Shown here in pieces: positions 35,909 through 47,290 of a DNA stretch of 64,000 bases. The notes beneath the pieces were generated by a model. It was given only the letters and a program-made list of their open reading frames with translations. It was not told where the DNA came from and searched no databases. Source of the stretch: Belliella calami (GTDB taxonomy: Bacteria; Bacteroidota; Bacteroidia; Cytophagales; Cyclobacteriaceae); assembly GCF_022549695.1 (NCBI RefSeq), contig NZ_JAKZGS010000004.1, positions 1-64,000 of the forward strand, written 5' to 3'. Position numbers and translations under genes: made by a program. Within the stretch, counting starts at the first letter, position 1; every line of letters starts with the position of its first letter.

Positions 35909-36265
35909 ATGGAAATCAACGGGAAAATTGTTCAGGTAATGGCTGAGCAAAGTGGAAATGGTAGAAATGGTGTCTGGAAAAAGAAGGATTACATTTTGGA
36001 GACAGATGGAAATTATCCAAAAAAAGTTGCTTTGACTGTTTGGGGTGATAAAATCGACCAATTCAATTTGCAAGAAGGTGATCAGGTGACCGCAGGTATT
36101 GAGATAGAAAGCCGTGAATACAACGGCAGATGGTACACAGATGTGAAAGCTTGGAAAGTGGATAAGCAAGGTGGTGCTACGCCAAGTCCACAGCCACAAA
36201 ATGCAGCAGCAATGCCAGATGTGACTTCGTTCTCCAGCGACGAAGGTGATGTGTTGCCATTTTAA
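35909..36265 (+). CDS. DUF3127 domain protein
   Basis: A 118-aa protein. MEINGKIVQVMAEQSGNGRNGVWKKKDYILETDG opens the DUF3127 domain, followed by PKKVALTVWGDKIDQF and YNGRWYTDVKAWKVD. The C-terminal tail is low-complexity Pro/Gln/Ala and ends in an acidic DEGDVLPF. The OB-like strand pattern and the acidic tail recall single-stranded DNA-binding proteins, and such tails bind partner proteins, but I make no functional claim. The ATG at 35909 is chosen over an upstream frame start. Confidence 0.82.
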   Translation: MEINGKIVQVMAEQSGNGRNGVWKKKDYILETDGNYPKKVALTVWGDKIDQFNLQEGDQVTAGIEIESREYNGRWYTDVKAWKVDKQGGATPSPQPQNAAAMPDVTSFSSDEGDVLPF

Positions 36266-36354
36266 AGAAACCAAGGGTCAGGAAGTCCGATTTAATGAAC
36301 TTCCTGATCATTTTTCAATATCACCATTTTTACAAAACTTTAGATTCTTTAAAT

Positions 36355-36810
36355 ATGTGGGATGATTTTGACAATGATGATTTTGATGAAGACGACGAGG
36401 CTGAATTTCAAAGGGAACGGGATGAAAAGAAAAAACATCCCCTCGCTGTCAAAAGCAAGGATATTCTTGAATTGACTTTTGCACTTGTTGGATCTTTGGA
36501 TGAAGCAAGAAGTGAACTGTACGGTTCATTGATGATTGAAAGTGCTTCGATTCTTGGAGCCAAATTCTCCGGTGCGCATGCTGTGGATAGCTATGTGATC
36601 AAAATGGAAAATGCTGTAATCATGAAAGTACATGCCCGGTCATTGGGTGGATTGACTTACCAATTGTCCATGGAAGAAACCCATGCAGAGGAGCATTTGC
36701 AGTTACTCAGAGATGCCTTGGATGAGTTTAAGGCTCTTTTTAAGGAATGGATAAAAACATTCGAAAGCGCAGAGAGATATGATGACGGATGGGGATTGTT
36801 TTGCGACTGA
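36355..36810 (+). CDS. Conserved hypothetical protein
   Basis: A 151-aa protein from the ATG at 36355. It has an acidic Asp/Glu-rich start (WDDFDNDDFDEDDEAEF), then a globular part KSKDILELTFALVGSLDEARSELYGSLMIESASILGAKFSGA and a helical C-terminus. It is soluble and has no signal. I do not recognise the family. The frame also opens at 36295, but that region is non-coding-like. It follows the DUF3127 gene with a gap of 89 bases. Confidence 0.75.
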   Translation: MWDDFDNDDFDEDDEAEFQRERDEKKKHPLAVKSKDILELTFALVGSLDEARSELYGSLMIESASILGAKFSGAHAVDSYVIKMENAVIMKVHARSLGGLTYQLSMEETHAEEHLQLLRDALDEFKALFKEWIKTFESAERYDDGWGLFCD

Positions 36811-36960
36811 TTACTGTACGCTTTCACCAAATTTGAAACCCATATAAAGTCCTCCAACTATCATCACTAGGGCAATTCCACCAAGTAGCAAAAGTACTCC
36901 CAGCGGCATTTCCCAATCTTCCTTGCCGATTTTGAACTTTATAATTCTATTTAGATCCAT
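36811..36960 (-). CDS. Small single-helix membrane protein
   Basis: A 49-aa open frame (MDLNRIIKFKIGKEDWEM, then PLGVLLLLGGIALVMIVGG and LYMGFKFGES). It has a basic amphipathic start, one transmembrane helix at about residues 19-38 and a short tail. Its stop codon abuts the stop of the upstream convergent gene on the plus strand. Such tiny membrane proteins are easily missed. Conserved coding status is not proven. Confidence 0.6.
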   Translation of the reverse strand: MDLNRIIKFKIGKEDWEMPLGVLLLLGGIALVMIVGGLYMGFKFGESVQ

Positions 36961-37322
36961 GATCTGATGTTTGTTTTGTGATTTTTTTCAAAATACGCTG
37001 ATACTTTATTTAGTTAATTGGAGATCAGTTTATTAGTTATCAGTCAGTCAAAAACCATAAAAATTCCAATCATTCAAATCCTATTCAACTGATGACTCAA
37101 TCAACCAGTTCCTAAACGCCTACTCTACAAATCACTCAATAACTGACTTTAGGATTAGAGTTTAGAAGCTTAGAAACTAATTCAACTGATAACCCAATCA
37201 CCATTCACCAATTTCTATCTCTCGATTAATGGTTAGGGGATTAGAGGTTTAGAAGAAATGAGTCAGGAAGCACCACTCCACTGATAACCCAATCAACCAA
37301 TCCCTAATTAACTAATAACAAA
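36961..37322. repeat. Degenerate tandem repeat of about 97 bp
   Basis: Similar blocks start near 37081, 37179 and 37274, giving a period of roughly 95-98 bases and about two and a half units. Each opens with a word like ACTGATAACCCAATCA; the first two units end with a purine-rich GATTAGAGTTTAGAAG-like stretch. Composition differs from neighbouring coding DNA. No gene is present. Confidence 0.65.
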
Positions 37323-37838
37323 TCAATCCCCCAGACTGTCTTTCCAGCCTTTCAATTCAATTTCTCTGGCTGAATCTTCTACTTTTTGTTTTAGCTCTTT
37401 TTTGAAGTTATCCATATTTTCGGCGATTTTTGGATCAAATGCTGCTATGATTGAAGCTGCAAGAATTCCTGCATTTTTGGCTCCATTGAGGGCAACTGTA
37501 GCGACAGGAATTCCGCCCGGCATTTGCAGGATAGAAAGCACACTGTCCCAACCATCTATCGAATTTGAGGAAAGAATAGGCACACCAATGACAGGAAGGG
37601 AAGTTAATGAAGCGACCATTCCTGGCAAATGTGCAGCACCACCAGCTCCAGCAATGATTACTTTGATTCCTCTTTGCCTTGCCGACTCTGCATAATCTAC
37701 CATTCTGTGGGGAGTTCTATGCGCGGAGACCACAGTCAATTCATACGAAACTCCTAATTCTTCCAATGCTTTTGCTGCTTCCGACATGATTGGGAGGTCA
37801 GATTTGCTTCCCATGATGATCCCTACTTGCTTACTCAT
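37323..37838 (-). CDS. purE: N5-carboxyaminoimidazole ribonucleotide mutase
   Basis: A 171-aa class I PurE. The signature [24 protein letters not shown] (residues 6-29) and SAHRTPHRM (about 39-47) are present, as are [14 protein letters not shown] (about 62-75) and GVPILSS. It converts N5-CAIR to CAIR in de novo purine synthesis. It is co-oriented with purK, 5 bases upstream, the usual purK-purE pair. Start ATG at 37838. Confidence 0.97.
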   Translation of the reverse strand: MSKQVGIIMGSKSDLPIMSEAAKALEELGVSYELTVVSAHRTPHRMVDYAESARQRGIKVIIAGAGGAAHLPGMVASLTSLPVIGVPILSSNSIDGWDSVLSILQMPGGIPVATVALNGAKNAGILAASIIAAFDPKIAENMDNFKKELKQKVEDSAREIELKGWKDSLGD

Positions 37839-37843
37839 ATTTT

Positions 37844-38983
37844 TTATGCTTTTATTTTTATCAATTCCTTGATTTGTAATGCTCTTGATTTCAATTGATC
37901 CAAATTTTCATCTAAGATTGTCACATGACCCATTTTTCTAAATGGTTTTGTGATTTTTTTGCCATATAAATGAACATACACACCTTTTGCTGCCATTGCC
38001 TCATCCAAGCCCTCTACGAGAGCTTCACCAGTATATCCCTCCTCACCCAATAAGTTTACCATTGCAGCAGGGATTCTCAAGTCTGGATTTCCCAAAGGCA
38101 TGTCCATTACAGCTCGGAGATGTTGCTCAAATTGGGAAGTGAAATTTGCTTCTATCGTATGATGTCCACTGTTATGCGGTCTTGGTGCGATCTCATTGAC
38201 CAATATTTCTCCATCTTTTGTGACAAAAAGCTCTACTGCCAATATTCCAATCAAGCCCAAAGACTCGATGACTTCGATAGCTATCTTTTTTGCCTTTTCT
38301 TCTATCTCTTGACTCACATTCGCTGGCGCAAAAAGAAATTCAACCAAATTAGCGGTTGGGTGAAAAGCGCACTCCACAGAAGGATAAGCTATCAAATCGC
38401 CCCTTTTGTTTCGAGCGACAATCACCGCAAGCTCCTTATCAAAATCGATCAATTTCTCCAGCAAGCTAGGTGCTTCAAAAGCTTTGCCCAAGTCTGATGC
38501 ATCTCTCAAAATTTGAACTCCTCTGCCATCATATCCATCTTTTCCAAGTTTATTCACAGCAGGAAGAAAATCCGCATTTTCCAAGACTTCTTTCTTGTCT
38601 GCAGTAAGAATAAAATCAGCTGTAGGGATTTGCTTATCTTTATAGAACTGCTTCTGAGCTCTCTTATCTTGGATCAGTTTGATCAAATGTGGTTGTGGAT
38701 AGACTTCCTTTCCCTCATCGACCAGTTTCTGCAAAGCATCGGTATTTACACTTTCGATTTCGATCGTAATCACATCGCAGTTTTTGCCAAAAGCATAAAC
38801 TGTCTCAAAATCAGTCAATGAACCTTGTGTAAATTGATGCGCGATTGCTTTGCAAGGAGCGTTTCCATCTGGATCCAAAATGTGAATATCGATATTATAG
38901 TTGATAGCCGATTGGATTACCATTCTTCCCAATTGGCCTCCACCGAGAATTCCTAAAACCTTTTGTTGATAATTCTTTTGCAC
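37844..38983 (-). CDS. purK: 5-(carboxyamino)imidazole ribonucleotide synthase
   Basis: A 379-aa ATP-grasp enzyme. The N-terminal nucleotide-binding segment [11 protein letters not shown] is at residues 11-21, and the ATP-grasp domain includes [28 protein letters not shown] and [11 protein letters not shown]. It makes N5-CAIR from AIR, bicarbonate and ATP. The start is a GTG at 38983, as no ATG lies upstream and the family motif begins 10 residues in. It is followed after 5 bases by purE. Confidence 0.96.
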   Translation of the reverse strand: MQKNYQQKVLGILGGGQLGRMVIQSAINYNIDIHILDPDGNAPCKAIAHQFTQGSLTDFETVYAFGKNCDVITIEIESVNTDALQKLVDEGKEVYPQPHLIKLIQDKRAQKQFYKDKQIPTADFILTADKKEVLENADFLPAVNKLGKDGYDGRGVQILRDASDLGKAFEAPSLLEKLIDFDKELAVIVARNKRGDLIAYPSVECAFHPTANLVEFLFAPANVSQEIEEKAKKIAIEVIESLGLIGILAVELFVTKDGEILVNEIAPRPHNSGHHTIEANFTSQFEQHLRAVMDMPLGNPDLRIPAAMVNLLGEEGYTGEALVEGLDEAMAAKGVYVHLYGKKITKPFRKMGHVTILDENLDQLKSRALQIKELIKIKA

Positions 38984-39111
38984 TGAGCTGCTTTTTGTTT
39001 GCCCAAAAATAAGGAAAAAAGAATTGAGAAAGTACTTTTGGTTGGATTGTTGGCTTTTTTACAAAAGGTTTACAAATCTTGCTCCATTTCATTTTTCCTA
39101 ATTACTAATCA

Positions 39112-39142
39112 TTGTGAAAGCTTTTCATTTTTGTTATCTTGA
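39112..39142 (+). promoter_or_regulatory. Candidate katG promoter
   Basis: TTG at 39112-39114 with a 20-base spacer to TATCTTGA (39135-39142), one to two mismatches from TAnnTTTG. Spacing fits the Bacteroidota promoter rule. It lies 116 bases ahead of the start codon. Confidence 0.35.
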
Positions 39143-39218
39143 GCTGAACAAAACAATGGATATTACCCATAGATTTTATCAATCGAAAAAAATATATCAT
39201 AACACTTTATTTGTCTAA

Positions 39219-41504
<2,286 letters not shown>

Positions 41505-41523
41505 GTTTTTGAATATAAAAATT

Positions 41524-41560
41524 GAAAAGGTGGTCTGACATACAGACCACCTTTTTTTCT
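41524..41560 (+). terminator. Strong katG terminator
   Basis: AAAGGTGGTCTG pairs perfectly with CAGACCACCTTT across a short loop, then a run of T. Located 20 bases after the stop. Confidence 0.95.
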
Positions 41561-41612
41561 ATTAAAAAAAGCTCCTGGTGGAGCTAATTATATTCTAAGT
41601 CTGAATGTACCT

Positions 41613-41765
41613 CTACACTGCTCTCCCACCGATTAATCTAAGTAAAATGGAAATTATGGCAAGAACCAATAGTATGTGAATCAAACCACCAATACTATAT
41701 ACAAAGAATCCTAAGACCCATCCGATAATTAAGATAATTGCGATCAAATACAATAAAGAGTTCAT
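41613..41765 (-). CDS. Lmo0937-type small membrane protein
   Basis: A 50-aa protein from the ATG at 41765 (the frame reaches 41810). Two hydrophobic helices (about 3-22 and 26-43) with the family phrase LLYLIAIILIIGWVLGFF and VLAIISILLRLI. Short proteins of this lmo0937 family are common in Bacteroidota, often near stress genes, with no known function. Read on the minus strand towards katG, convergent with it. Confidence 0.82.
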   Translation of the reverse strand: MNSLLYLIAIILIIGWVLGFFVYSIGGLIHILLVLAIISILLRLIGGRAV

Positions 41766-41832
41766 AATATGTTGGTTAAAGTAAATAATAGATTTACTCA
41801 TAATTAACAAGTACTATGCCAACACAAAAATC

Positions 41833-43593
41833 TTACTGGAACCTAATCCCCATAAGTTCCATCAATTTATGGGCATTAAAGCTTGGACAAGGCCCTTTTT
41901 TTATCGTGTAGTCAAAATGGATTTCCTTGTCAGTGATCTCACTGTGAAAGCTTTTATTCACTAAATAATCTAGTTTAGCTTCCAACTCGCTCAACTCTAT
42001 ATCATGGGTTGAAATTATGCCTTTTCCACCAGCAGCATAAAGTTGATGTATCAGCGCCTCACTTCCCATAATTCTATCAGCAGTATTTGTTCCTTTGAGG
42101 ATTTCATCCAAAAGGAAGAATACTTTTGTACCTGCTTCTGCTGTGTCCAAGAGTAGCTTGATCCTAGCCAATTCTGCATAAAATGAACTGACACTTTCTC
42201 CCAAGTTATCGGAATTTCGCATACTTGTAAAGAGTTGGAAATTACCCATCTCGAATCTTTTCGCAAATGGTCTAAGGCCTAAATTTGCAAGAACCATATT
42301 GATACCCAATGTTCTCATAAAGGTGGTTTTTCCTGACATGTTTGCGCCAGTAAGTAAGACTACCTGATTGTGATCGTCCATGCTGAAATCATTCCCAATG
42401 GCTTTTTCTGGATGTAACAATGGATGGGTAATTTTTTCTACATCTATGATTTCTTTGTCGAGCCATTCTACTTCACAAACCGAGCGTTCTTCTTTTGCAA
42501 AAGACCCTAATGAAACCAACACTTGCAACTCATCAAAATTACTCTCCCATTTTTGGAGGAATTTCCCATTTTTATTTTTCCATATAACCAACCTCCACCA
42601 TAAAAAAAGATCAGTCCAAAAGAGAAAGTTAAAGACCAAATAGACCATGTTGAGCCTGCTTTGGATCATAAATGTTTTTTGTTCGAGTGACTCCAAAACT
42701 TTTGGTGCTTCTATTTCTTCATTTTTAAAATCATGCTGGAGTGTCTTTAACCTTTCGTCAGCAAAGTTCTCTTTGACAAGTAGTGCGGACCAAAATGAAA
42801 AAGTTTTGATGTCTCCTTGATTTGGCATGATTGAACCAGCTTCTTGGAGTGGTTTGAAAACTGTAGCCAAAAAAGCACCTCCCAATAAGATCCAAAGCCC
42901 TATCCATCCAAAAGCCAAACCAAAATACAGCGTGCCAATCAACAGGGCCAAACCGCCAACAGGACCAAGAACCATAGGGATAAATAGCCAAGATTTGAAT
43001 GAAATCGATGATTCCAGCCATTGGTAAAACTCGTCTTTGGATTTTTCCTTTTTGATAAATGCGCGCCCCAGGGCTTCAAAGCTTTGAAGAAATTCACCTT
43101 TTGTGGAGAGTTCATTGATACTTGTACTTCGCTCTTTGGCGCTGCTCGGATCAAATTGACTTTTCATCCAATTGACCAATTTTTCCTTACCTCCTTTATT
43201 CACAGTATGGTTGAGCATTTGGAAAAGGGAATGCTCCCCAAAAAGATCCAAATCATTTGCAAAAGGATGGCTTTTTTCTTGAAATTCAATTCCAGGATCA
43301 AAAGTGCTAAGTTTTCTTTCTTTTCTCAGTTGAACATCCCCGCGCATGCTGATCAATTCTTTCAAAAACGCTTCTTTATCTTTTTGCTTGTTGAATTGCA
43401 GGATAAAATAGACAAAAAGACCAATCAATAATGGCAACAAAAGTAAAAGTAACCTTACCTCACTGATGCCTACGATAGCGACGACAAAAATCCCAAAGAA
43501 TAAAATGAGTCTGATAATGGAGAGTCCTGCTGCTTTTTTCTTCGTATTGCTGAGCGTGGTCTCTAGCTTGCTAAAATCTATCTGATCAATCAT
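41833..43593 (-). CDS. Membrane-anchored MutS-like ATPase
   Basis: A 586-aa MutS family protein. Residues about 24-66 are two transmembrane helices, and a second hydrophobic block lies at about 200-245, unlike MutS1, which is soluble. The C-terminal ATPase is MutS domain V-like: Walker A TGANMSGKTT (about 414-423), Walker B FFLLDEILKGTN (about 492-503), and the STHDIELSEL helix. The mismatch-recognition domain (GxFYE) is not seen. It is the membrane form seen in many Bacteroidota. Role in repair not shown. Confidence 0.9.
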   Translation of the reverse strand: MIDQIDFSKLETTLSNTKKKAAGLSIIRLILFFGIFVVAIVGISEVRLLLLLLPLLIGLFVYFILQFNKQKDKEAFLKELISMRGDVQLRKERKLSTFDPGIEFQEKSHPFANDLDLFGEHSLFQMLNHTVNKGGKEKLVNWMKSQFDPSSAKERSTSINELSTKGEFLQSFEALGRAFIKKEKSKDEFYQWLESSISFKSWLFIPMVLGPVGGLALLIGTLYFGLAFGWIGLWILLGGAFLATVFKPLQEAGSIMPNQGDIKTFSFWSALLVKENFADERLKTLQHDFKNEEIEAPKVLESLEQKTFMIQSRLNMVYLVFNFLFWTDLFLWWRLVIWKNKNGKFLQKWESNFDELQVLVSLGSFAKEERSVCEVEWLDKEIIDVEKITHPLLHPEKAIGNDFSMDDHNQVVLLTGANMSGKTTFMRTLGINMVLANLGLRPFAKRFEMGNFQLFTSMRNSDNLGESVSSFYAELARIKLLLDTAEAGTKVFFLLDEILKGTNTADRIMGSEALIHQLYAAGGKGIISTHDIELSELEAKLDYLVNKSFHSEITDKEIHFDYTIKKGPCPSFNAHKLMELMGIRFQ

Positions 43594-43732
43594 CCTGCAA
43601 AATTAGTCTTTTATGTGAATGAAATGGGAACTAATGAATTTTGTCTTTACAAATACTCAATTTAATGTCCGAAGCATTGGATAAATTTTTCAGTTTTAAA
43701 ATATTCGAATCTACCAATCCCCAATTTATCCT

Positions 43733-43740
43733 TACCTTTG
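43733..43740 (+). promoter_or_regulatory. Exact -7 promoter motif ahead of purM
   Basis: TACCTTTG matches TAnnTTTG and lies 31 bases ahead of the purM ATG. The -33 match is weak. Confidence 0.4.
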
Positions 43741-43770
43741 TCCTCCATATAACCAACCCATCAATTCCCC

Positions 43771-44934
43771 ATGAACGAAAGGTATATGCAGCGTGGCGTT
43801 TCAGCCTCCAAAGAAGATGTCCACCAAGCTATTTCAAAGTTGGACAAAGGTCTTTTTCCAAAAGCATTTTGCAAGGTAGTAGAAGATACGCTGGGCAATG
43901 ACCCTGAGTATTGCAACATTATGCATGCTGATGGGGCAGGGACAAAGTCTTCCTTGGCTTATATGTATTGGAAGGAAACAGGGGATTTGAGTGTATGGAA
44001 AGGAATTGCCCAAGATGCCATCATCATGAACACCGATGATTTGCTTTGTGTAGGTGCGATCAATAATATCTTGGTATCATCGACAATCGGTAGAAACAAG
44101 AACCTCGTTCCTGGAGAAGTGATCTCTGCAATCATCAACGGAACCGAAGAAGTTCTCCAAATGCTCAGGGACAATGGCGTAAATGTTGTTTTGACTGGGG
44201 GAGAGACAGCTGATGTTGGAGATTTGGTAAGGACGATTATTGTGGATAGCACAGTTACTTGTAGAATGCGCCGTGACGAAGTGATCTCAAATGATCAAAT
44301 CAAAGCAGGGGATGTTGTGGTAGGCCTTTCATCATATGGACAGGCAAGCTATGAGGATTTTTATAATGGTGGAATGGGCAGCAATGGCTTAACTTCTGCC
44401 CGCCATGATGTTTTTTCGAAAGTATTAAAGACTAAATTCCCAGAAAGTTTTGATCCTGCAGTACCTGAAAGCTTGGTTTATTCGGGGAAATATAATTTAA
44501 CTGATGCCGCTCCTGGCACCTCTGTGGATATTGGAAAGTTAGTCCTTTCACCGACAAGAACTTATGCTCCAATCATGGTAGATGTGTTGAAATATCTCAG
44601 ACCTCAGATACATGGAATCGTACACTGTAGCGGTGGTGCACAGACCAAAGTATTGCATTTTGTGGACAATGTACACGTGATCAAAGACAATCTTTTCGAA
44701 ACACCACCATTATTCAAAATTATCCAAGAAGAAAGTGGTACAGATTGGAAAGAGATGTACAAAGTTTTCAACATGGGTCATAGAATGGAAATCTACCTCG
44801 AAGAAAGATATGCCGAAGAGATTATAGATATCGCTGAAGGCTTTGGCGTAGAAGCAAAAATCATCGGAAGAGTGGTACCACATGAAGGAAAGAAAGTTAC
44901 TGTTCAGGGTGCTCATGGGACTTTTGAATATTAA
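43771..44934 (+). CDS. purM: Phosphoribosylformylglycinamidine cyclo-ligase (AIR synthetase)
   Basis: A 387-aa PurM, longer than the usual 340 aa, as in other Bacteroidota. HADGAGTKSSLAYMYWKETGDLS (about 51-73) and NTDDLLCVGA with VVLTGGETADVGD match the AIRS family. It carries out the fifth step of de novo purine synthesis, closing the imidazole ring. purE and purK lie 5 kb away, so the purine genes are scattered. The last codons overlap a small remnant frame. Confidence 0.96.
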   Translation: MNERYMQRGVSASKEDVHQAISKLDKGLFPKAFCKVVEDTLGNDPEYCNIMHADGAGTKSSLAYMYWKETGDLSVWKGIAQDAIIMNTDDLLCVGAINNILVSSTIGRNKNLVPGEVISAIINGTEEVLQMLRDNGVNVVLTGGETADVGDLVRTIIVDSTVTCRMRRDEVISNDQIKAGDVVVGLSSYGQASYEDFYNGGMGSNGLTSARHDVFSKVLKTKFPESFDPAVPESLVYSGKYNLTDAAPGTSVDIGKLVLSPTRTYAPIMVDVLKYLRPQIHGIVHCSGGAQTKVLHFVDNVHVIKDNLFETPPLFKIIQEESGTDWKEMYKVFNMGHRMEIYLEERYAEEIIDIAEGFGVEAKIIGRVVPHEGKKVTVQGAHGTFEY

Positions 44935-45043
44935 GAATAGCACCAAAAATGCTAGATTAGAAACTATCTTGAAGGTATTTGAAGCTTTGGGTGCTAAAGT
45001 AAATTTCAATGTGGAATTAAATAACCAGACTTTGGCTTATTGA
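44915..45043 (+). pseudogene. Possible C-terminal remnant of an XRE-type antitoxin
   Basis: A 42-codon open frame, starting inside the end of purM in another frame, encodes KNSTKNARLETILKVFEALG followed by AKVNFNVELNNQ. The pattern (STKNARLETILKVFEALGAKV) is that of the C-terminal end of HipB/XRE-type antitoxins, where the helix after the HTH ends. No helix-turn-helix lies upstream. It may be a relic of an inserted toxin-antitoxin gene. It is only short, so the match may be chance. Confidence 0.45.
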
Positions 45044-45101
45044 ATGACTCGTTCGACGATTTACCAAAAAATACCAATCCAGCTCCTTGCTTAATATAAA
45101 C

Positions 45102-46433
45102 ATGATTCAAAAATCACTCTCAACAATTTTTATCGCCATATATGTGGTTCTATTGCTTGGCGTATTATTGACGGGTACTATTGATCGATCAGATTATAAA
45201 ACACAGAATTATTACCTAGAAACTATCTCAAAGCTTGAAAGTTTGGAACCTGAGATTTCTGAAGGGAGCACATGGTTAGTGGGTTGGTCTAAGATCAATG
45301 CTACTCCCAATGAACCCGCAAATTTGGTAGGATATGCACCTCGTGGAAACTATGATTTTGTATTGGATAGTAGTTATGTGAGGACTTTGGTTGTGGGAAA
45401 TGGAGTAAAAAATGTTGCAATTTTGAGTTATGAGTTGCTAATTATCCATCCCTACTTAGCTGATAGAATAAAGCAAAGAATTCAAAAAGAGAACTTACCA
45501 ATTGATTTCACATATTTTTCAGCTACACACACCCATAGCGGAATCGGGGGATACATTCCTGGATTGATGGGAAAAATTGCCTTTGGAGGATATGATGAAT
45601 CTATTGTCGAAATGCTTGAAGAAAAAACCATCCAAGGCTTACATCAGGCACTTTCTAATCAAGACACAGCAGCACTTCACTATCAAGTTTCTGCTACAGA
45701 CTCTCTTGTGTACAATAGATTTGTAAGCAATGATTCTGTAGATCCTTTGTTGCGGCAATTGGTAATAGAAAAACAAAATGGAGAAAAAGCGCTGTTTCTG
45801 ACTTTTAGTGCACACCCAACAACTTTGGCAGTAAAATTTATGGGGTTGTCTGGCGATTATCCACATTACCTAGTAGATAAATTTGAAGAAGAAATATATG
45901 ACTTTGCTTTGTTTGCTGCTGGGGCTGTAGGAAGTCAAGGGCCTTCAAGAAAAGGAAATCAACCTGAACATACTGAAGCATTTGCAGAGGAGGTTTTTAG
46001 CCAAGGGTGCACCAATATATCCTTGAAAGATAGTGTGGATAACTTCAAAATTGGATATATGCAACTTCCTATTGCCTTACGGGATGCACAATATAAGTTG
46101 GGAAAAAATGTGAGGCTAAAACCCTATATTTTTGAATCTGCTTTTGGTGAAAGCAAAGCACATTTTGACGCAGTATTGATAGGAAATATTCTTTTGGTCA
46201 GCTCTAGTGGAGAAGTATCAGGAACATTTATGAAGGATTGGGAGAATCTAGCAAAAAGTCGTGGACTCAACCTAATCGTCACCACTTTTAATGGAGGATA
46301 CATTGGGTATATTACACCTGATGAATATTACGACTATGATTACCATGAGGTCCGCAATATGAATTGGTATGGCCCCTTCAATGGTACCTATTTTGTCGAA
46401 TTGGTAAATGGATTAATTAAGAAAAATTGGTGA
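45102..46433 (+). CDS. Neutral ceramidase-like enzyme
   Basis: A 443-aa protein from the ATG at 45102. A signal anchor helix is at about 5-25. The domain matches the neutral/alkaline ceramidase N-terminal family: NLVGYAPRG near residue 75, a metal-binding segment FSATHTHSGIGGYIPG (about 144-159) and FSAHPTTLAVKFMGLSGDYP (about 230-249). Family members hydrolyse N-acyl bonds of sphingolipids, but here the substrate is unknown. Likely periplasmic or membrane-bound. The convergent UbiA-like gene ends 7 bases away. Confidence 0.8.
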   Translation: MIQKSLSTIFIAIYVVLLLGVLLTGTIDRSDYKTQNYYLETISKLESLEPEISEGSTWLVGWSKINATPNEPANLVGYAPRGNYDFVLDSSYVRTLVVGNGVKNVAILSYELLIIHPYLADRIKQRIQKENLPIDFTYFSATHTHSGIGGYIPGLMGKIAFGGYDESIVEMLEEKTIQGLHQALSNQDTAALHYQVSATDSLVYNRFVSNDSVDPLLRQLVIEKQNGEKALFLTFSAHPTTLAVKFMGLSGDYPHYLVDKFEEEIYDFALFAAGAVGSQGPSRKGNQPEHTEAFAEEVFSQGCTNISLKDSVDNFKIGYMQLPIALRDAQYKLGKNVRLKPYIFESAFGESKAHFDAVLIGNILLVSSSGEVSGTFMKDWENLAKSRGLNLIVTTFNGGYIGYITPDEYYDYDYHEVRNMNWYGPFNGTYFVELVNGLIKKNW

Positions 46434-46439
46434 TTTTTT

Positions 46440-47276
46440 CTAAAACAGAAAAACCACAAAAGGTATTAGGAAACTCACTTCCAGAATTTTCCTGATTGCT
46501 TCTCTATTTTTATTTCTCTCCAAAAAATAAATAATATGAATCAGGAGCATTGCCAAAAGTATGCTGGTGTAAATATGGAAATAAGAAAACTGACCTAAAA
46601 ATAGAAACGCTGCCATTCCAATTCCAATCAACGCAAGGCAAAGAATTAATGAATTTAATTTTTTTGGTGTTATCCAATTGACGACAGACTTGAAGCCATC
46701 TTTTGCATCTATTTCTCTATCTAGGTAAGAAAGTATCAAGAGATTGATCCAGGCAATCAAAAAGTAAAAGACTCCAAAAAGATAAAATTGTGGAGGGATT
46801 AGAGTTTGCTTTAATAAAAATGGAGCAAGTGTAATTCCTAAAACATAAAACAAAGCAATCAAAAATTCTTTCAAGAAAGCTATTTTTCTCCCCAAGAAAT
46901 ATAACAAAACCAATATCAACGTGATAACTCCTGCCAAAACCAGTCCGGGTACAATAAGGAATTGTAGGGTTGGAAGGAGAACCAGCATGGCTACCACAAG
47001 GATAAATGCAAAAGTCAGTACAAAAGAAATTGGCTTTCCATACTTAAAGTGGAATTTATGTCTGGGCGAACTTGGTTGATTTTTGGTTTTTCGGACATCT
47101 ACCAGGTGATCAAGCGTATAAATGATCCAAACTGTCAAACCCAAAACCAAGTAAATTTCAATAACAGGATTAACCCTCAGCAAATGTGCAAAAAATCCCA
47201 TTCCAGCCAAGGATCCAAGGACTACATCTAAAGATAGAAAATTGAAATAGTTGTAAAGTTTTTGAAGGTTTTTCAC
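46440..47276 (-). CDS. UbiA-like polytopic membrane protein
   Basis: A 278-aa protein with about eight or nine transmembrane helices. Two acidic motifs recall UbiA prenyltransferases: a loop after helix 2 with YTLDHLVDVRKTK (D-x-x-x-D, about residues 54-66) and a later LDREIDAKDG. The family joins a prenyl diphosphate to a ring or lipid head group. The motif spacing is suggestive only. The start is a GTG at 47276. Function unknown. Confidence 0.6.
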   Translation of the reverse strand: MKNLQKLYNYFNFLSLDVVLGSLAGMGFFAHLLRVNPVIEIYLVLGLTVWIIYTLDHLVDVRKTKNQPSSPRHKFHFKYGKPISFVLTFAFILVVAMLVLLPTLQFLIVPGLVLAGVITLILVLLYFLGRKIAFLKEFLIALFYVLGITLAPFLLKQTLIPPQFYLFGVFYFLIAWINLLILSYLDREIDAKDGFKSVVNWITPKKLNSLILCLALIGIGMAAFLFLGQFSYFHIYTSILLAMLLIHIIYFLERNKNREAIRKILEVSFLIPFVVFLF

Positions 47277-47290
47277 TTTTTAAAACTACT

